Below are positions 1 to 11,570 of a stretch of DNA of 64,000 nt, one piece after another; the first letter of the stretch is position 1, and each line of letters starts with the position of its first letter. The position numbers and the translations under genes are program-made. Origin of the DNA: Fragilaria crotonensis (lineage: Eukaryota > Bacillariophyta > Fragilariophyceae > Fragilariales > Fragilariaceae); the NCBI GenBank assembly GCA_022925895.1, contig JAKSYS010000151.1, positions 40,833-104,832 of the forward strand. The letters run 5' to 3'. The notes under the pieces were generated by a model. That model was not told the DNA's origin, did no database searches, and saw nothing but the letters and a program-made list of their open reading frames with translations.

Positions 1-2
1 TC

Positions 3-599
3 GTTGAGACCACTCTGGCTCTGGACAATTATCGTCGAGCGTGTGATTGCGGGCGTGGAGCTGTTTTTCTCTCTGTTGCCAGAGGAAAGGTGTCAGAGGG
101 GATTAACTTTGATCGACACTACGGACGAGCTGTAATTATGTTTGGTGTACCTTTTCAGTATACGCTTAGCCACGTATTACGTGCCAGGCTGGAATACTTA
201 CAAACGCACTATCAGATTCGAGAGCAAGACTTCCTTAACTTCGATGCTCTTCGCCAAGCGAGCCAATGTGTTGGTCGCGTCATTCGAAGTAAGACTGACT
301 ATGGGCTTATGATCTTTGCTGATAGTCGATACAATCGTCATGATAAACGGTCAAAGCTACCCAAATGGATCCTCCAGTTCCTCTCGGACTCAAATTTGAA
401 TCTCAGTACCGACATGGCTATACAGCATGTCCGACAATTCTTGCGTCTGATGGGTCAACCCGTGGACCAGCTAGCTCTACAGAGTGTACTACTGACATTT
501 GAGGAAGTCGAACGCATGAACCCACCTCGTGTTCAGCAGACGGCCTCTGCTGGTGAGGGTGGCGCCATGATTGTTGAATCGACACAGAGTGACAGGTAA
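3..599 (+). CDS. XPD: XPD/ERCC2 DNA helicase of TFIIH, C-terminal fragment (5' end outside window)
   Basis: Open from the first complete codon at base 3 to a TAA at 597-599; the 5' part lies upstream of the window. The visible 198 residues cover the end of helicase domain 2. [10 protein letters not shown] is helicase motif V, the [10 protein letters not shown] stretch follows it, and Q-C-V-G-R-V-I-R is motif VI with its arginine finger. This order and wording match XPD, the 5'-3' Fe-S helicase of TFIIH used in nucleotide excision repair and transcription initiation in the nucleus. The Fe-S cluster and Walker A regions are not in the window. The stop codon lies 19 bp from that of the convergent ORC4 gene, so the two 3' UTRs must overlap. 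No frame break is seen. Confidence 0.93.
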   Translation, partial: VETTLALDNYRRACDCGRGAVFLSVARGKVSEGINFDRHYGRAVIMFGVPFQYTLSHVLRARLEYLQTHYQIREQDFLNFDALRQASQCVGRVIRSKTDYGLMIFADSRYNRHDKRSKLPKWILQFLSDSNLNLSTDMAIQHVRQFLRLMGQPVDQLALQSVLLTFEEVERMNPPRVQQTASAGEGGAMIVESTQSDR

Positions 600-618
600 C
601 AGTAGTATGATGTATGAT

Positions 619-2061
619 CTAGTTTTCTTTCCTCCCCCACTCTTGAAGTGCTGTCGAACAATCCAGAAGCTGGTCCTTCAATGCTCTCGTCAATTCAGCT
701 TCCAGCTCGTAGGGTAGATGTAGGGGCATTTTTGAAAGCGATGTCGCATCCATGTCCTCCAAGGACCAACCATACTCATATTGTAGCGCCCCACCACCGG
801 AATGATCTGAGGATGGACGGAAGACATCCATCTCAAGCATTTGCGTAAACGATCGCAGCAGAAGCCTGATATCTCGATTGGAGTTGCCCCTCTTGAACGA
901 TTGGTATTCATTCAGAATTCTGTCGAAAGTCAATGGCTTGGGCACATCGGCCTTCCCATCTCTGGTGAGTAGGCGTCGAGCAGCCAATAGCAGGGAAACC
1001 TGGGGCTCTGATAAGTCCTTCAACACGCAGATTCGTGGCTCAGTGGCAGTAGATTCGTGCTCACCACCTGTTGTCGGAGCGTCCATGATTGACAGCGCCT
1101 CAATCAGATACTTTGGATGGAAGGCACAGGATGCAGTTTGAGCATTGTTTTCGTCGCTCAGGGCAACTCGAGCTTCTTCTCGAAAAAGCGCAAGCGCAAT
1201 TGACACGACTCGGGCAAACCAACGTAAGTCATTGCCTTTCATGTAGCTTCGTTCAAAACGTTGCCTCAGTTTGACGACCGCTGCGTCGTTAGTTTCGATT
1301 GTCATACTCAGCCAACCCTGCACCATGGACCTCAGTGCCCCCGCGCCGTCGAATTTTTGCATCAGTAATTCAATCAATGACGCGTATGACTCAAGGGTTT
1401 CACAAAATGGTCTTGGATGTCCCTCAGCTCGACTTCGGACTCGCTTCTCCAACAGGCTTATCGATTCCAGATGTGAAGAAATCCCGATGAAGCACAACGA
1501 CGAGCCTCGAGCGGCAACTCGATCTAGGATATGATAAAGTAAAAGCTGCCTGGTCGTAACGTCGAGGTGCGCGGACGACCCAGCAAATGCGTCCATCTCA
1601 TCCATGATAATCAGGATGGGACGGTTATCTACCCTGGCCAAGCGAAAGATCTCATCTAAAAGCTCCAGATTCCACGTGAAATTGGTCCGTTTCAATCGCA
1701 GCAAGTCAGAGTCCACTGCATCTACGAGAGCAAGTTCCGACAATTGGCGTACCAATTCAACCACTGCAGAACCGACGTCATTGCCTCGAATGACTAACCC
1801 ATTCAAACGCAGCGTGTGAAACTTGGATTGATCCATCCTTAACAGGCAGTTTTCCACTAAACGATTCTTTCCACATCCTCTAGGTCCCATGACAAACGCT
1901 GCCACGTTGTTGGTATGTTCGACAAGACATGGAACAAGCAAGCGATACAAGTCATCATCGGCTTTCGTCATTTCAGAGTAGACACGTTTGCGTCGGGAGC
2001 CGTCACCAAGGCGGTTGACGATGCCGTCTATACGTGAAAGCATGTTTTCATCAGATTGCAT
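619..2061 (-). CDS. ORC4: Origin recognition complex subunit 4 (AAA+ ATPase)
   Basis: 480 residues from the ATG at 2061; an upstream in-frame TTG at 2106 is an unlikely start. The protein has an AAA+ core: a Walker A-like loop G-P-R-G-C-G-K-N near residue 78, Walker B I-I-M-D-E-M-D, and the stretch I-G-I-S-S-H-L-E-S-I-S-L-L-E-K-R-V-R-S-R, which corresponds to the sensor-1 and E-K-R-V-x-S-R signature of ORC4. The C-terminal third is the expected winged-helix region. ORC4 is part of the six-subunit complex that marks replication origins. The residue after the Walker A lysine is Asn where Thr or Ser is usual. No intron is needed. Family assignment is firm; whether this subunit hydrolyses ATP is not shown. 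Confidence 0.88.
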   Translation of the reverse strand: MQSDENMLSRIDGIVNRLGDGSRRKRVYSEMTKADDDLYRLLVPCLVEHTNNVAAFVMGPRGCGKNRLVENCLLRMDQSKFHTLRLNGLVIRGNDVGSAVVELVRQLSELALVDAVDSDLLRLKRTNFTWNLELLDEIFRLARVDNRPILIIMDEMDAFAGSSAHLDVTTRQLLLYHILDRVAARGSSLCFIGISSHLESISLLEKRVRSRAEGHPRPFCETLESYASLIELLMQKFDGAGALRSMVQGWLSMTIETNDAAVVKLRQRFERSYMKGNDLRWFARVVSIALALFREEARVALSDENNAQTASCAFHPKYLIEALSIMDAPTTGGEHESTATEPRICVLKDLSEPQVSLLLAARRLLTRDGKADVPKPLTFDRILNEYQSFKRGNSNRDIRLLLRSFTQMLEMDVFRPSSDHSGGGALQYEYGWSLEDMDATSLSKMPLHLPYELEAELTRALKDQLLDCSTALQEWGRKEN

Positions 2062-2640
2062 CGTTATTCTTAACACCGGTAGCGCTTCCAGTTGGTCATG
2101 AATCAAGAATCATGAACGATAAACCCACGGAGCGACAACGCGACGACGCGACGACGCGCCGACAGATCGGACAAGATGTTTTGTTTTATGGAGTTGAGAT
2201 GTTCGCCCAGATCTCTTCAACAGTACGTACTGTACACTTCCGGTTCGCAGTACCACGGTATTTCCACTAGCTAGTAGCTAGTAGTTGACAACACTCTAAA
2301 CCCTTATTTGTTTTCCAATTAGCAAAACAAAACGTGAACTAAACTACTTTAGATTACTTCTACTAATCCTGCCAGACCTCTTGGTCTTCTCAAATTGATC
2401 TTGCTTCTTGGAAGTAACTTTCCTAGCCTTGTTTTTACCTCAATCCATTTGTCTTCATGATTATATTTCTCTCACCGTTGGTTCCTTTCGTTTCGATTGT
2501 ACTCAGTCAATCTTGCGTCTTGGACCTCATCCGTAGGAATTCGTATTCCATTTACGAATCCCGAATAAAAATTCTTGAAGTTAGAGGCTGGAAGTAGTGT
2601 TGACACAACTAGCACGTGGAACTACAACGGTGGGGTCAGG
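2062..2640. other. Intergenic, upstream of ORC4
   Basis: Non-coding by appearance. It holds the 5' flank of ORC4 and a short CGACG-rich run near 2130-2160. No other structure was recognised. Confidence 0.5.
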
Positions 2641-2665
2641 ATGAGGAAGACGAAGATGAAAGGAG

Positions 2666-3120
2666 ATGAAAAGTCAGTCGCAAAAGGATAGAGTACCTTC
2701 ACAACACACCAGCACTCACATTGTCAAACCTGCACGCATGTGGTGCTTGTGTGGTGTCTGGCAAGACACGTCATTGCCTTCTTGCCAATATGCGTGTGCA
2801 GTGCATTGCAAGTCAAGTCCGCGGACAAAATTGCATTCTTGCATACTACCTCATCAATGAATACTTCACCTTGGTTCTTGTGCAAACAACATTCACAAAA
2901 ATCTACCCAGTAAGCTTAGATACAGTGGCATACAACAGTGAAACGAAACCATTCTTTGGAAGCAAGCACCCTTCCACTCGGCCAAGAACGAAACGCATAA
3001 GGCAACGAAGTGTGTACTACGCAGCGTCTGAGGATTCGCCGATTACAGGTTCAAACTGTGGTCAAGCAGGACACAAGAAGAGACCTTGTTCTGCAAAAAC
3101 AAAAGATAAGCCAATAGGTA
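2666..3120 (+). pseudogene. MULE transposase C-terminal relic (SWIM finger and zinc knuckle)
   Basis: In the frame starting at 2666 the text H-I-V-K-P-x-x-x-W-C-L-C-G-V-W-Q-D-T followed by C-Q-Y-A-C-A-V-H is a SWIM-type zinc finger as found near the C-terminus of Mutator-like transposases. After a shift of frame around 2810-2850 the reading continues with a Tyr-rich linker, a basic R-P-R-T-K-R-I-R-Q-R-S segment and a zinc-knuckle-like C-G-Q-A-G-H-K-K-R-P-C ending near 3100, the usual order in this family. The same H/Y-I-V-K-P and C-x-C-G-x-W-Q-D words occur in the near-complete MULE at 24.6-28.6 kb, so the relic comes from the same family. The fragment ends against the RT remnant of the copia relic near 3120. 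No intact frame, hence a pseudogene. Confidence 0.7.
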
Positions 3121-6100
3121 TCACACAATCCAATACCATTACGGTCCTTGGCAATGCGTCCGGCTTGTGGCAGGCTGCCTGTACTCATATTTTGAATTTG
3201 ACGGAGACGTACCCGTTGTGAAACTATCAGATTGTATTGTTTGATGATTGCACCGGGCAGCATCCAAATGGGCACTCTCATGTATTCATATTGGGACATT
3301 GGGGTGCCAAGGTAAATATCCTTCAAGTCGGCGGTTAAGATTTCGCTTCGGGCGTGGAAAAGTCCCTGTTGATTATTTATTTGGCGGTCGTGAAATTGGC
3401 GGTTTTGGTGCTCACATCGAAGGGTAATCAACTTTGTTGCCACCGACAGACCACCTAGTAATATGATAAGGGTTGGCTTTTTCGGGGCGCATGGAAGTCA
3501 CGACGCGGAGGCAAGTGGCTTTGCGGCTGTTGGAGATGACGAGATGAATGACATGTGAAGGAAAAAGACGGTGTTAGTGCCTTGGCTGGATGGCAACAAA
3601 TCCTTGGGCGAGGCGTCCGATTTCATCGGTTGTTGATGCCTGCCGAATCAGCCATCGCTGCACTGACTGAGTTCACAATATTCGGCAATCAGGCCTGCGT
3701 CAGGGTTGATCGCATGGTGACCGTGTAGGGCGAAATGGGGCCGTACGGTGGTGGCGGGATCCATACAGGGAGGGGGGGCGCATGCTGTGTTGTCGAGCAT
3801 CAATGCACGAAAGCATGTGGCGACATGGTGCAGCAGATATTTGGATCATGTGACGTGAGGATGTTGCGCAACGACACGAGGGCGGTCGACGGTTGCAAGT
3901 TTGTTGGGGTGGACCATTTTGGACAGCCACTTCCTTGGTGGGGGTGCAGCAGCGTTGTTTGCCTGGGGCGCCGGTGTTGTTGGCAAACGATGCCCCTGTA
4001 GGCAATGGTAAAGGCACGAAGGCGACGGCTTCGCCGATGGACGGGAGCAGCACCCTCAGAGGTACATCGGCGAGAATCACGGTGGCTTGAGTGGTCGTGC
4101 GCTTACAACGACTGGTAGTAGGGTTGAGGCACCTCAGAAGGCAATGTATCCGGGAGTGGTTGTGGGTTTGGCACGGGCGCTGATGGCACAAGGGCGACGC
4201 GCCACCGGTGGTGCTAGAAACTCTGGTGCATGGCAAGAAGCGGTCGTAAGGAGAGGAGGGTTTTTAATTGCACCAATGTGTCATGGCGGTTGTCGGTCAG
4301 TGGTGCAAGGGGAGATCCAGTGGACAGATGCGGATGTAGTGAATGGATGATGTCGACTACCCTCAAGGATGAGGTGATTGGATGTGGCCAATGGCACCGT
4401 GGTTTTGGCTGGGAACTACGTCAGCTTGTTGCAAATGCGTTTCCTGTGTGTCGAGCCAAACGATGCATCACTGGGAGGATTCGAGGGCTGGACTGCCGGT
4501 GTATCACCAATCGGCACCGCGGGGTGATCATGTGGTATATTCACTTGGCTTGATGTGGAAAAGTATGCAAATGCTGGGGGGTGCCAATGGCATTCAATTG
4601 CAATCAACGTGTCCGTTCACTTGGGCGTGGGCGGAGAGCTTGGGGTTGATACACGAGCCGCAAAAGAGCTAGGTTCATGGTGAATTCAGCTTGGAGCAGC
4701 AGTTTGTCCTAAAATTGAAAAAATTGTTGACGCTGCACAGACCTGTAATTGAAAAAATCTGTAAACGCTGCACAGACCAGCGATGAAGTGGTTTTGAAAC
4801 GTGTATCACACGTTCTGCGGCGATGCAGCGATGAAGACTCGGCGGGATGAGGCTTGTAGTCAATGCAGGCGCTGCATAGGAAAGATTTGAGGGCAGCGGA
4901 GCAACCGTCGTCCAAGCAATGCAACTGTGGGCGCAGGCCCGCGGCAACTAAACAAGCATTGACGGCTTGGAATGTGGCCAGAATGCAAGGGCCGGTGCGG
5001 CTTCGCATGGGTTCCACAAGGATGCTGTTGCTGTTGTAGTCGTAGACTACCAGCACATAATTGTTTCCGGCACTGGAAGCAACAACAAACCTTGCCAGTT
5101 TGATCCAAATGCATTGGGCCGAAAGCAAGGTTCGAAGACGGCGGCAAAAGTTGCTCGGGGGAAAACATTGTCGGGCATGGACGCGGGATTGTGAATGGTC
5201 ACTGCCTGCGGGAGAATGCGCACAGATTTGGTGCTGGATTGCTGATTTTGTTGGGCCTGGTTGAGACGGAATTTGAGCACAGTGACCAAGTTTGAAGGGT
5301 CTTCTTATAATGTTTTGGCGGTGAGTCCCATAAAGTTTGGTAAGAAACCGCGTTCAAGGGCTTGCTTGATTGTGGACAACATGGGGAAACATAGCCAAAT
5401 GAGCAAATGCAACAAACTCTGCAGGTGTTTCCGATTGGCTAGATGACAGTGTAGATGTGATGTTAGAGTGGCTGAGGTGCTGTCTGGGGGCGACCAACGG
5501 GGGGCGTGAGCTGGCGGCTGCCAAAGCCAGGTTGCAGTTGTGCGCATGCATTGCACAGTTAAGCCATAGACAACAAAGATGAGGTGCGGAGGGCGCGGAC
5601 GATGTGTACGCGATGCACCGCAGGGGGTGTCAAGCTCGGCCTCATAGGTGGAATACATGATGGTGCCGTTAGGATTTGCGATGCCAATAGGGCGCGTCGT
5701 TGGGCGCTTGTTGATAACGGCGGTTGACACGGTACAAAAGTAGGCGGTGCTGCCACTGTCGGCGATACCGATAGAGTCAGGTGGAATGATAGTTGGGGGA
5801 ACCTACTAGTAGAACGGTATGTAAACTGAAATCCGAATCGTTAAACACGTAAGGCACAGTAAAAGTGTCGTCTACAGTGACTAGAGTAGGCCCCACGCCG
5901 TCAGTTGGTGGGCAAGGTGAGCTGGCGGGCGACCCGAAGAGATAGTGTTGTTCCTGCCGTGCATGCGAAAGTTGGTAGCGTCATCTTGTGACCTTCAGCA
6001 GCCTTATGCAAACACGTGATAGAAAGGTGACTGCAATGTGGGCTGAGACCATGGGTCCAACCATAGAACATTGCTTTTGCCTTCAACAGTGACATGACGT

Positions 6101-7011
6101 GCAGCAGGCGAATTACAGGCGAGGGCTTGATGGCTGCTGTGGCGACGGCAGTGGTTGCAGTGGATTGTGTAGCCTTTCCACTGTCAACTTTGTGAGTGCC
6201 ATGGAAACCAGCATCACAAGCGGTGAGGCGTCGATTCGTACGTCCTCGTTGCCGAGTTGAAGCTCGGAACAAAATATGGCAACCGTCCATTCGTCAAGCA
6301 GTTGAAGGCAAAACATTTCTAGTTGCTGTTGCGAGGAGGCCGGTTTTCTTGATCATCGCTAATATGAGCGTGATGATAGTGATGTGGGCAATGGCTGGGG
6401 ACGATACCAAAAGTTGCAATGCGCTGGATGTATGCTATTTTCGCCCGAAGATCCTTGATAGGTTAGTCAAGATTCGTTGGTTCCGATTAAGTTGCGTGAT
6501 ACTTCCCTAATTCTCCAGGCGTTAAGGTGCCGTGTTTGGCGCAAAGGTGCGTGAGCATGGCGCGAGGCGTGATGTTGCTAAATCCAAAGGCAAGGTCTTT
6601 GAGAGCACTGAGAAAGGACGCGTTGAGAGCAGTAAGAATTTGTGCTGTCAGTGCAGCACTAAAGTTATTGTAGAGTGTAGAGTGTAGAGTGTAGAGTGTG
6701 ACGTCATTCTTAAACACGTTTGCGAAGATGCGAAGGGCAACGGAAATGACGGCGGAAGTGACCACGGGTGGGGTCGATGGGTTGGGATGAGCAAGAATGA
6801 TAAAGGCAACGCCGGTGTGTACGAGATAATCGGCGTCGCGAGGAGCATGGCAAGATGGCCATGAATGCCGTCGCCACGTGAGGAAGGAACGGAACGAGCC
6901 TTGGTAGCAAACCGTTGACGTTGCAGTAACTGCAAAGAGGTGTTCGACAGCTTGCCAATGATGGGCATCCTCGTTTCATGAGGAAAAGTGAGTTTCAAAA
7001 CTGTAGTCATG
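3051..7011 (-). pseudogene. Degenerate Ty1/copia-type retrotransposon polyprotein (gag, protease, integrase, partial RT)
   Basis: Read on the minus strand, recognisable blocks appear in gag-pol order but in shifting frames with stops. Gag: start at 7011 with M-T-T-V-L-K-L-T-F-P-H-E-T, then the L-T-P-G-E-L segment near 6500 and the C/G-W-T-H-G-L motif near 6050. Protease: I-A-D-S-G-S-T at about 5760, followed by V-I-N-K-R-P-T-T-R-P-I-G. Integrase: A-G-N-N-Y-V-L-V-V-Y-D-Y near 5060 with L-V-E-P-M-R-S-R-T-G-P, then I-N-P-K-L-S-A-H-A-Q-V-N-G near 4640, where two or three stops interrupt the frame. RT: L-T-A-D-L-K-D-I-Y-L-G-T-P-M near 3340 and L-P-Q-A-G-R-I-A near 3170. The order protease-integrase-RT is that of copia elements. 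RNase H and both LTRs were not found; the RT end abuts the MULE relic, so the element is truncated there. Confidence 0.8.
6664..6701. repeat. Short tandem repeat (TAGAGTG)n
   Basis: Four copies of a 7-bp unit lie inside the gag part of the copia relic, where they interrupt the otherwise recognisable protein. The array is probably a later expansion. Confidence 0.8.
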
Positions 7012-9700
7012 GTGTGAGCGGCGGACGAAGTCGACGCGGGAAAAAGACGGGAACGGTTAGTGCGGATGAACAGCCATGAAATGACGGCGATCGTTATCAA
7101 CGCCGTTGGGTGAAGGTTTATGTAGCTCTGTTGAGTTGGTTCTTGTTGTTCAAACAATGACAGCATTCTTGCTGGAAAAATCAAACTCATAGCACCAGCA
7201 TTTTGTTCTTGTGTATCTGACAAGAGCACAGCAGAAAAGGTTGTTGACAATCATAATTGCCCATGAACAGGAAGTCCAATTGTTTTGAAATGATGCCAGA
7301 GAATGATATTGGACCCACAGAATTGGAAGCATAAGAGAAATTGAATGATCCAGTCATCATTTGATTGAAGACAGGTGAGTCAGATTGGCCTGGCATATCG
7401 TTTTGACTGAGTGTGAGAGGTGCTTGTAGACTGACAGAACAGTGGGAAAGGTGTGATGGAGCAACACGGAATGGAACACCAAAGTGCTCCAATAAATTGA
7501 CTGTTGAAGGCAACAAAAGAATAGAGACTGGAGAGATTGCATTATACAGTAGTGAGATGACATTGCAAGCACTAAGTACTAAACTTTTGGTACAGCAGTG
7601 AGATTGGTTGCCAACGCATGACGAAACCATTCATCCGTGGATCAAAGGTAACCTTTCATAGAATCATGACCGCCAATGTTGAATTGCCCTTGAATGATGT
7701 GGTGCTTGTGAATAGAGCACTGAGGAAACTGGTAGACTGAAGAATTCATATGGCTGGTAACCGACGCACACGTAACCAAGGAGAGACAAAGTGTATCAAC
7801 GGATAGTCTAGTATGGTTAGCAGGATGGTGGAAATGAGACCGGCAATATTTGTAACTGAGCGTTACATAAACAGGACGCTGCAGACAAAGCAGTGGTATA
7901 GAAGCAGTAGTTGTAGCCTGACAACATGCAAGCAAACATGGACGGTACGTTTCATAAGAAAATGTTCAAACACGGCAGTGAATGCTGGTGTTGTTGATCT
8001 CATAAATTGTCCGAGAATGCATGGAAGTTGAGCCAATAGAACAGTAGCTAGGAGTGTCTCTATTAGCCAGGAATGTTAGAACCAATGATGTGTTGTGGAA
8101 ATTCCTCTGCTCCTTGTTGTGCACAGAGTGTAGCAAGGACATAGGGAGAAATGATGATGACAAGAGAAGAAATGATATGATATGGTCATTTGGTAGTCAA
8201 TTTGAGAGGGGAAGAGCCTTGCGTATTGCCAAGAGTGCATTTATTTGCTGGGTATGACAGGGCAACACTTTGGATAGGAATCACACATACATAGAACCGA
8301 GGAGCACAATGAACAAAATCAGAGATTTGACTAAGTCCAGAAACACACTATTACAATTCCCAACAATAGTAGTACACAGAGCCACCACACAATGCGTAGC
8401 TACTGAGCAACAACTCGTAAAGATCCAGAGTAATGGTCTATCACAACTAAGCAACCAGTTTAATTGTGCCCAAGTCATGTCAAGTTCAAAATTTGAAGTA
8501 CTGGGCACCCACCAAGAGTAACCAAAATCCAGGGGAGTTGTGTGCATGCTGATTAGCATGGCATTATTTATATGGGACATACTACTCAATGGGTTATGGG
8601 TATGATGCAATGAGAAAATTGGACAGCATCATTGCCAGCACAAAATGAAGAGTAGGAGACCCAGAAAGAACCAATGTTTTCCAATTCCAAAATCTGACCT
8701 TCTTGTATTGCCCTTTGTTGCCTCCTGTAGGGCAGCAAAATAGGGCACATATGAATGGTAATTCTGAATTGAGCAATCATGGGACAGTGGCAGCACACAC
8801 ATGTTGATCTAGGAATTGGGAAAATCCAACTTCTAATGGATGTTTGGCACTGTAGTACCGCATAGAGTGCTAGTAGTTGTACTGGTGTACTTGTACACTC
8901 TCGGGAAGCAAAAGTTGGAGGAGGTGATGGCTTGCTTTACAATGTGATGTCAATTGATAAACACAGAATGATCAAACAAGCAAAGCAGAAACCTTCATCT
9001 TGAATGTCCATCCCCGAGCTTTAGGTATGCATTTGTGGGACTTCACCAGACCAGAATCCATAGATCAGTTCAGCAAGAACCAGTTCTAGGTAGTTCCAGA
9101 AAACTGTCATTTTCAAATCCCATCTGGTAGGTACTTTTTGGCATGTCTGAAGGACAACAAAGGACAGCCCTGCACCTGACACAACCTGACACAACCTGAC
9201 AGGCACAGAACTAACAATGCCAGTAGATACACCACTTACTAAGACAACGGCATTCCACTGACAGTCAGCCAGACAAAGCACAGACAGAGAAATTGGACAA
9301 CAGGACAAGACATGGACAAGACAAGAGGATGTGAACTCACCATCCTACCTGATTGCAAAACGAGACAACCACACCTCCTCTCCTGGCACCCACCAATGCC
9401 TTGGCTCATCGGCACCTTCTGGTGCCGCACACCTCCTGGCCATGTGCAGCATGAGGTGGAAACCAGGTCAACTGCCATTGATGCTGTAAGCAACCCCCGA
9501 ATGTTGACAATCAGGGGACCAACATTGCAAGATGCACCAGAAGAGAGATGCAAGAGATACTCCTAGAGCAGCAACATAGCATTAGTACTGGTGGTACGAC
9601 CAGGGCTACACGGTTCCGTTCATCAGAACTTTTGAACAACGACCTTAATTGTTGTCCCTCCATCACAGAATCTGGTGTATGATAGTAGTATGAACCACTT
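7012..9700. other. Unresolved 2.7-kb region upstream of the copia relic
   Basis: Frames of up to about 150 codons occur on both strands, but none reads as a recognisable domain and their composition is that of shadow frames. A 10-bp tandem repeat (acaacctgac) lies at 9177-9205. This could be the left-over leader or LTR of the copia relic plus another decayed repeat. I found no matching LTR copy in the window. Confidence 0.35.
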
Positions 9701-10670
9701 AATCTTCATCATGAGTTTTTTTATTACTACCGGTAGTCCGGACGCCGCTGCATACACACAGGTAGCTTGCACGCTTTCATATATTCTCTGCTGAGGTCAT
9801 AATCCGGAGTACGGAGTACTACGTAGTACATGGTACTACATACGTACGTACTGCGCACCGATCGGCACTATGCATATCCTACTATATTATAAATTAATTG
9901 TGTGCGTGTGTGCGTGTGTGCGTGTGTGCGTCTGTTACGGAGTATGACCACTCTGGGGTACTGGATCAAATGTTGCACTGTTACGTGGATTACATGTACT
10001 ACAGGTCTACAGTACATAAACGGACGGTAATTTATGTTGAAACGACAGTGTGTTACGTTACTGAACTACAATACTGTACGAATTCAAAGTTACTGGATGG
10101 AATACTCATTGAATTTGCTGTGAACAGGTTGCTTGACAAATGCTACTGTAAAATATACCGTGCGATGAACTGCAATACTGGGGCATGATAAGTACCAGGT
10201 ACCTGGTACTGTACTTCATGAAGTTTCCTACGTGGGTACCATGGTACTGCATACTGTAGGGGAAAAAGTAGTGATACGGAGTACGACCAGGTTGGGGGTA
10301 CTGTACGTCCAGTTTCCTGTAGTAGACACTCCGATCAAATGTGAGGCACCCACTCTAGTATGATAATAAATGAAAGACTTGAGTGAAAATTTATGTGTGT
10401 GTACTGGAACAGTAGAAAACTACTCGGAGTACCCTAATGGCCGTAACCGTCCTGGAGGATCACGTTACGCGACTGTCCTTGGTATAAATTTTGTGTACAC
10501 GCCACGTGACGAAATCTGTTCATATGGCTGGACGCACGTTTTGTGAATTTAGGGTAGCCTCAGTAGGACTGGTATGCTATTTTTTAGTTCCGAGCCGACA
10601 CACAATTGCTTAACTCGACAATCAACACACTTCATTGTTGTCGACATTGACGACCCCATATCTCGCGTTA
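9701..10670. other. Intergenic, GTAC-rich palindromes and (GTGTGC)n
   Basis: Contains a GTGTGCGTGTGTGCG microsatellite at 9899-9931, a perfect 20-bp palindrome at 10191-10210 and many GTAC words. No coding region is supported. Confidence 0.55.
10191..10210. repeat. Perfect 20-bp palindrome AGTACCAGGTACCTGGTACT
   Basis: The sequence equals its own reverse complement over 20 bases. Related but imperfect versions recur in intergenic DNA elsewhere in the window (for example near 12214, 13520 and 47050). Confidence 0.9.
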
Positions 10671-10673
10671 CGC

Positions 10674-10758
10674 TGTGTCTCCCGCGTGCACTGATAGCTC
10701 AAAAGCATCATCAAAGGCACCAAGAGCCGTAGCAATATCAGTGCACGCGGGAGACGCA
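10674..10758. repeat. Long hairpin: 20-bp perfect inverted repeat
   Basis: Arm 10677-10696 is the exact reverse complement of arm 10736-10755. The stem extends three more pairs outward (one wobble). Inside the 39-base loop a second short stem GCTC/GAGC (10697-10700 with 10724-10727) is possible. Transcribed in either direction it would form a stable stem-loop. Function unknown; a small-RNA precursor, a cruciform or a foldback remnant are all possible. Confidence 0.85.
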
Positions 10759-10847
10759 ACGGATCAACATTTATCTTGTCGTGTGCTGAGGCCTGTTAAG
10801 TGGTGAGCACAAGCCGTGGTGACATCTGCTCCTCGAACTAAAACCAA

Positions 10848-11570
10848 TTGGAGGGAGGTGTGGACAAGAATGCTTTCTCATGCAGAATCGAGAGTAATGG
10901 AATGAAGCCTCTGCTGACTCTTAAATTGTCGCACACCTTTACCGAAATCGATATCGTTGAGTCTCTTGCGGATGTCCTGTTGGATGTTATACTCCTCGAT
11001 AGAGATGATGGCAATCAAGTCCGCGCAACCAGAAATGCTCTTCAATTTTCCGTTTGCATGGCATCCTCTACCAAGAGCCTTTGAAAAGTGAAGCATTCAT
11101 ATGCAGCTTTGGCAAAGAACCTGTTCGCGGTTTCAAACAATATTGCGTTATCAATCATTGAGTCCAGAGATATTTCTTTTACTTGTGAGAGTCGCCTCCC
11201 GTGCTTCAACAATGTATACGCGAATGGAGATGAGTACCTCAACGCATTCCTGATGAACGTCACTTCCTCTTTGGTCACCAAGGCCGACCACGACAATGCA
11301 GCGAATCTTGGACGCGCACATCGCCGGGGGGTTCGCAAAAAGGCCGTCGACCTGGCGGAGCGGCATCAGCACCGCCAACCGGCCAAACAAGTCAAGTGCC
11401 TGTTCCGCCACAACCAAGCAGACCAACCCCAATTTAAGAGCCCATGGCAGCTTGTCCAACAAGTCTCACAAGTTGCAGACTGTGCGCAATTGGAGGGGTT
11501 GGCATCACCCACAGAGGGAGCGGAGAGAAGAATAATGTCCGATTCGAATGACTGCTGGATGTGGTCGTGA
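10848..11570. other. Possible degenerate coding segment, not recognised
   Basis: On the minus strand two frames (11338 to 11042, then 11096 to 10878) give protein-like text, for example C-A-D-L-I-A-I-I-S-I-E-E-Y and G-K-G-V-R-Q-F-K, joined only by a frame shift near 11045. The plus strand also has a 160-codon frame starting at 11088. I recognise no family. It may be an old retroelement gag or a decayed host gene; there is no proof that it is coding. Confidence 0.25.
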
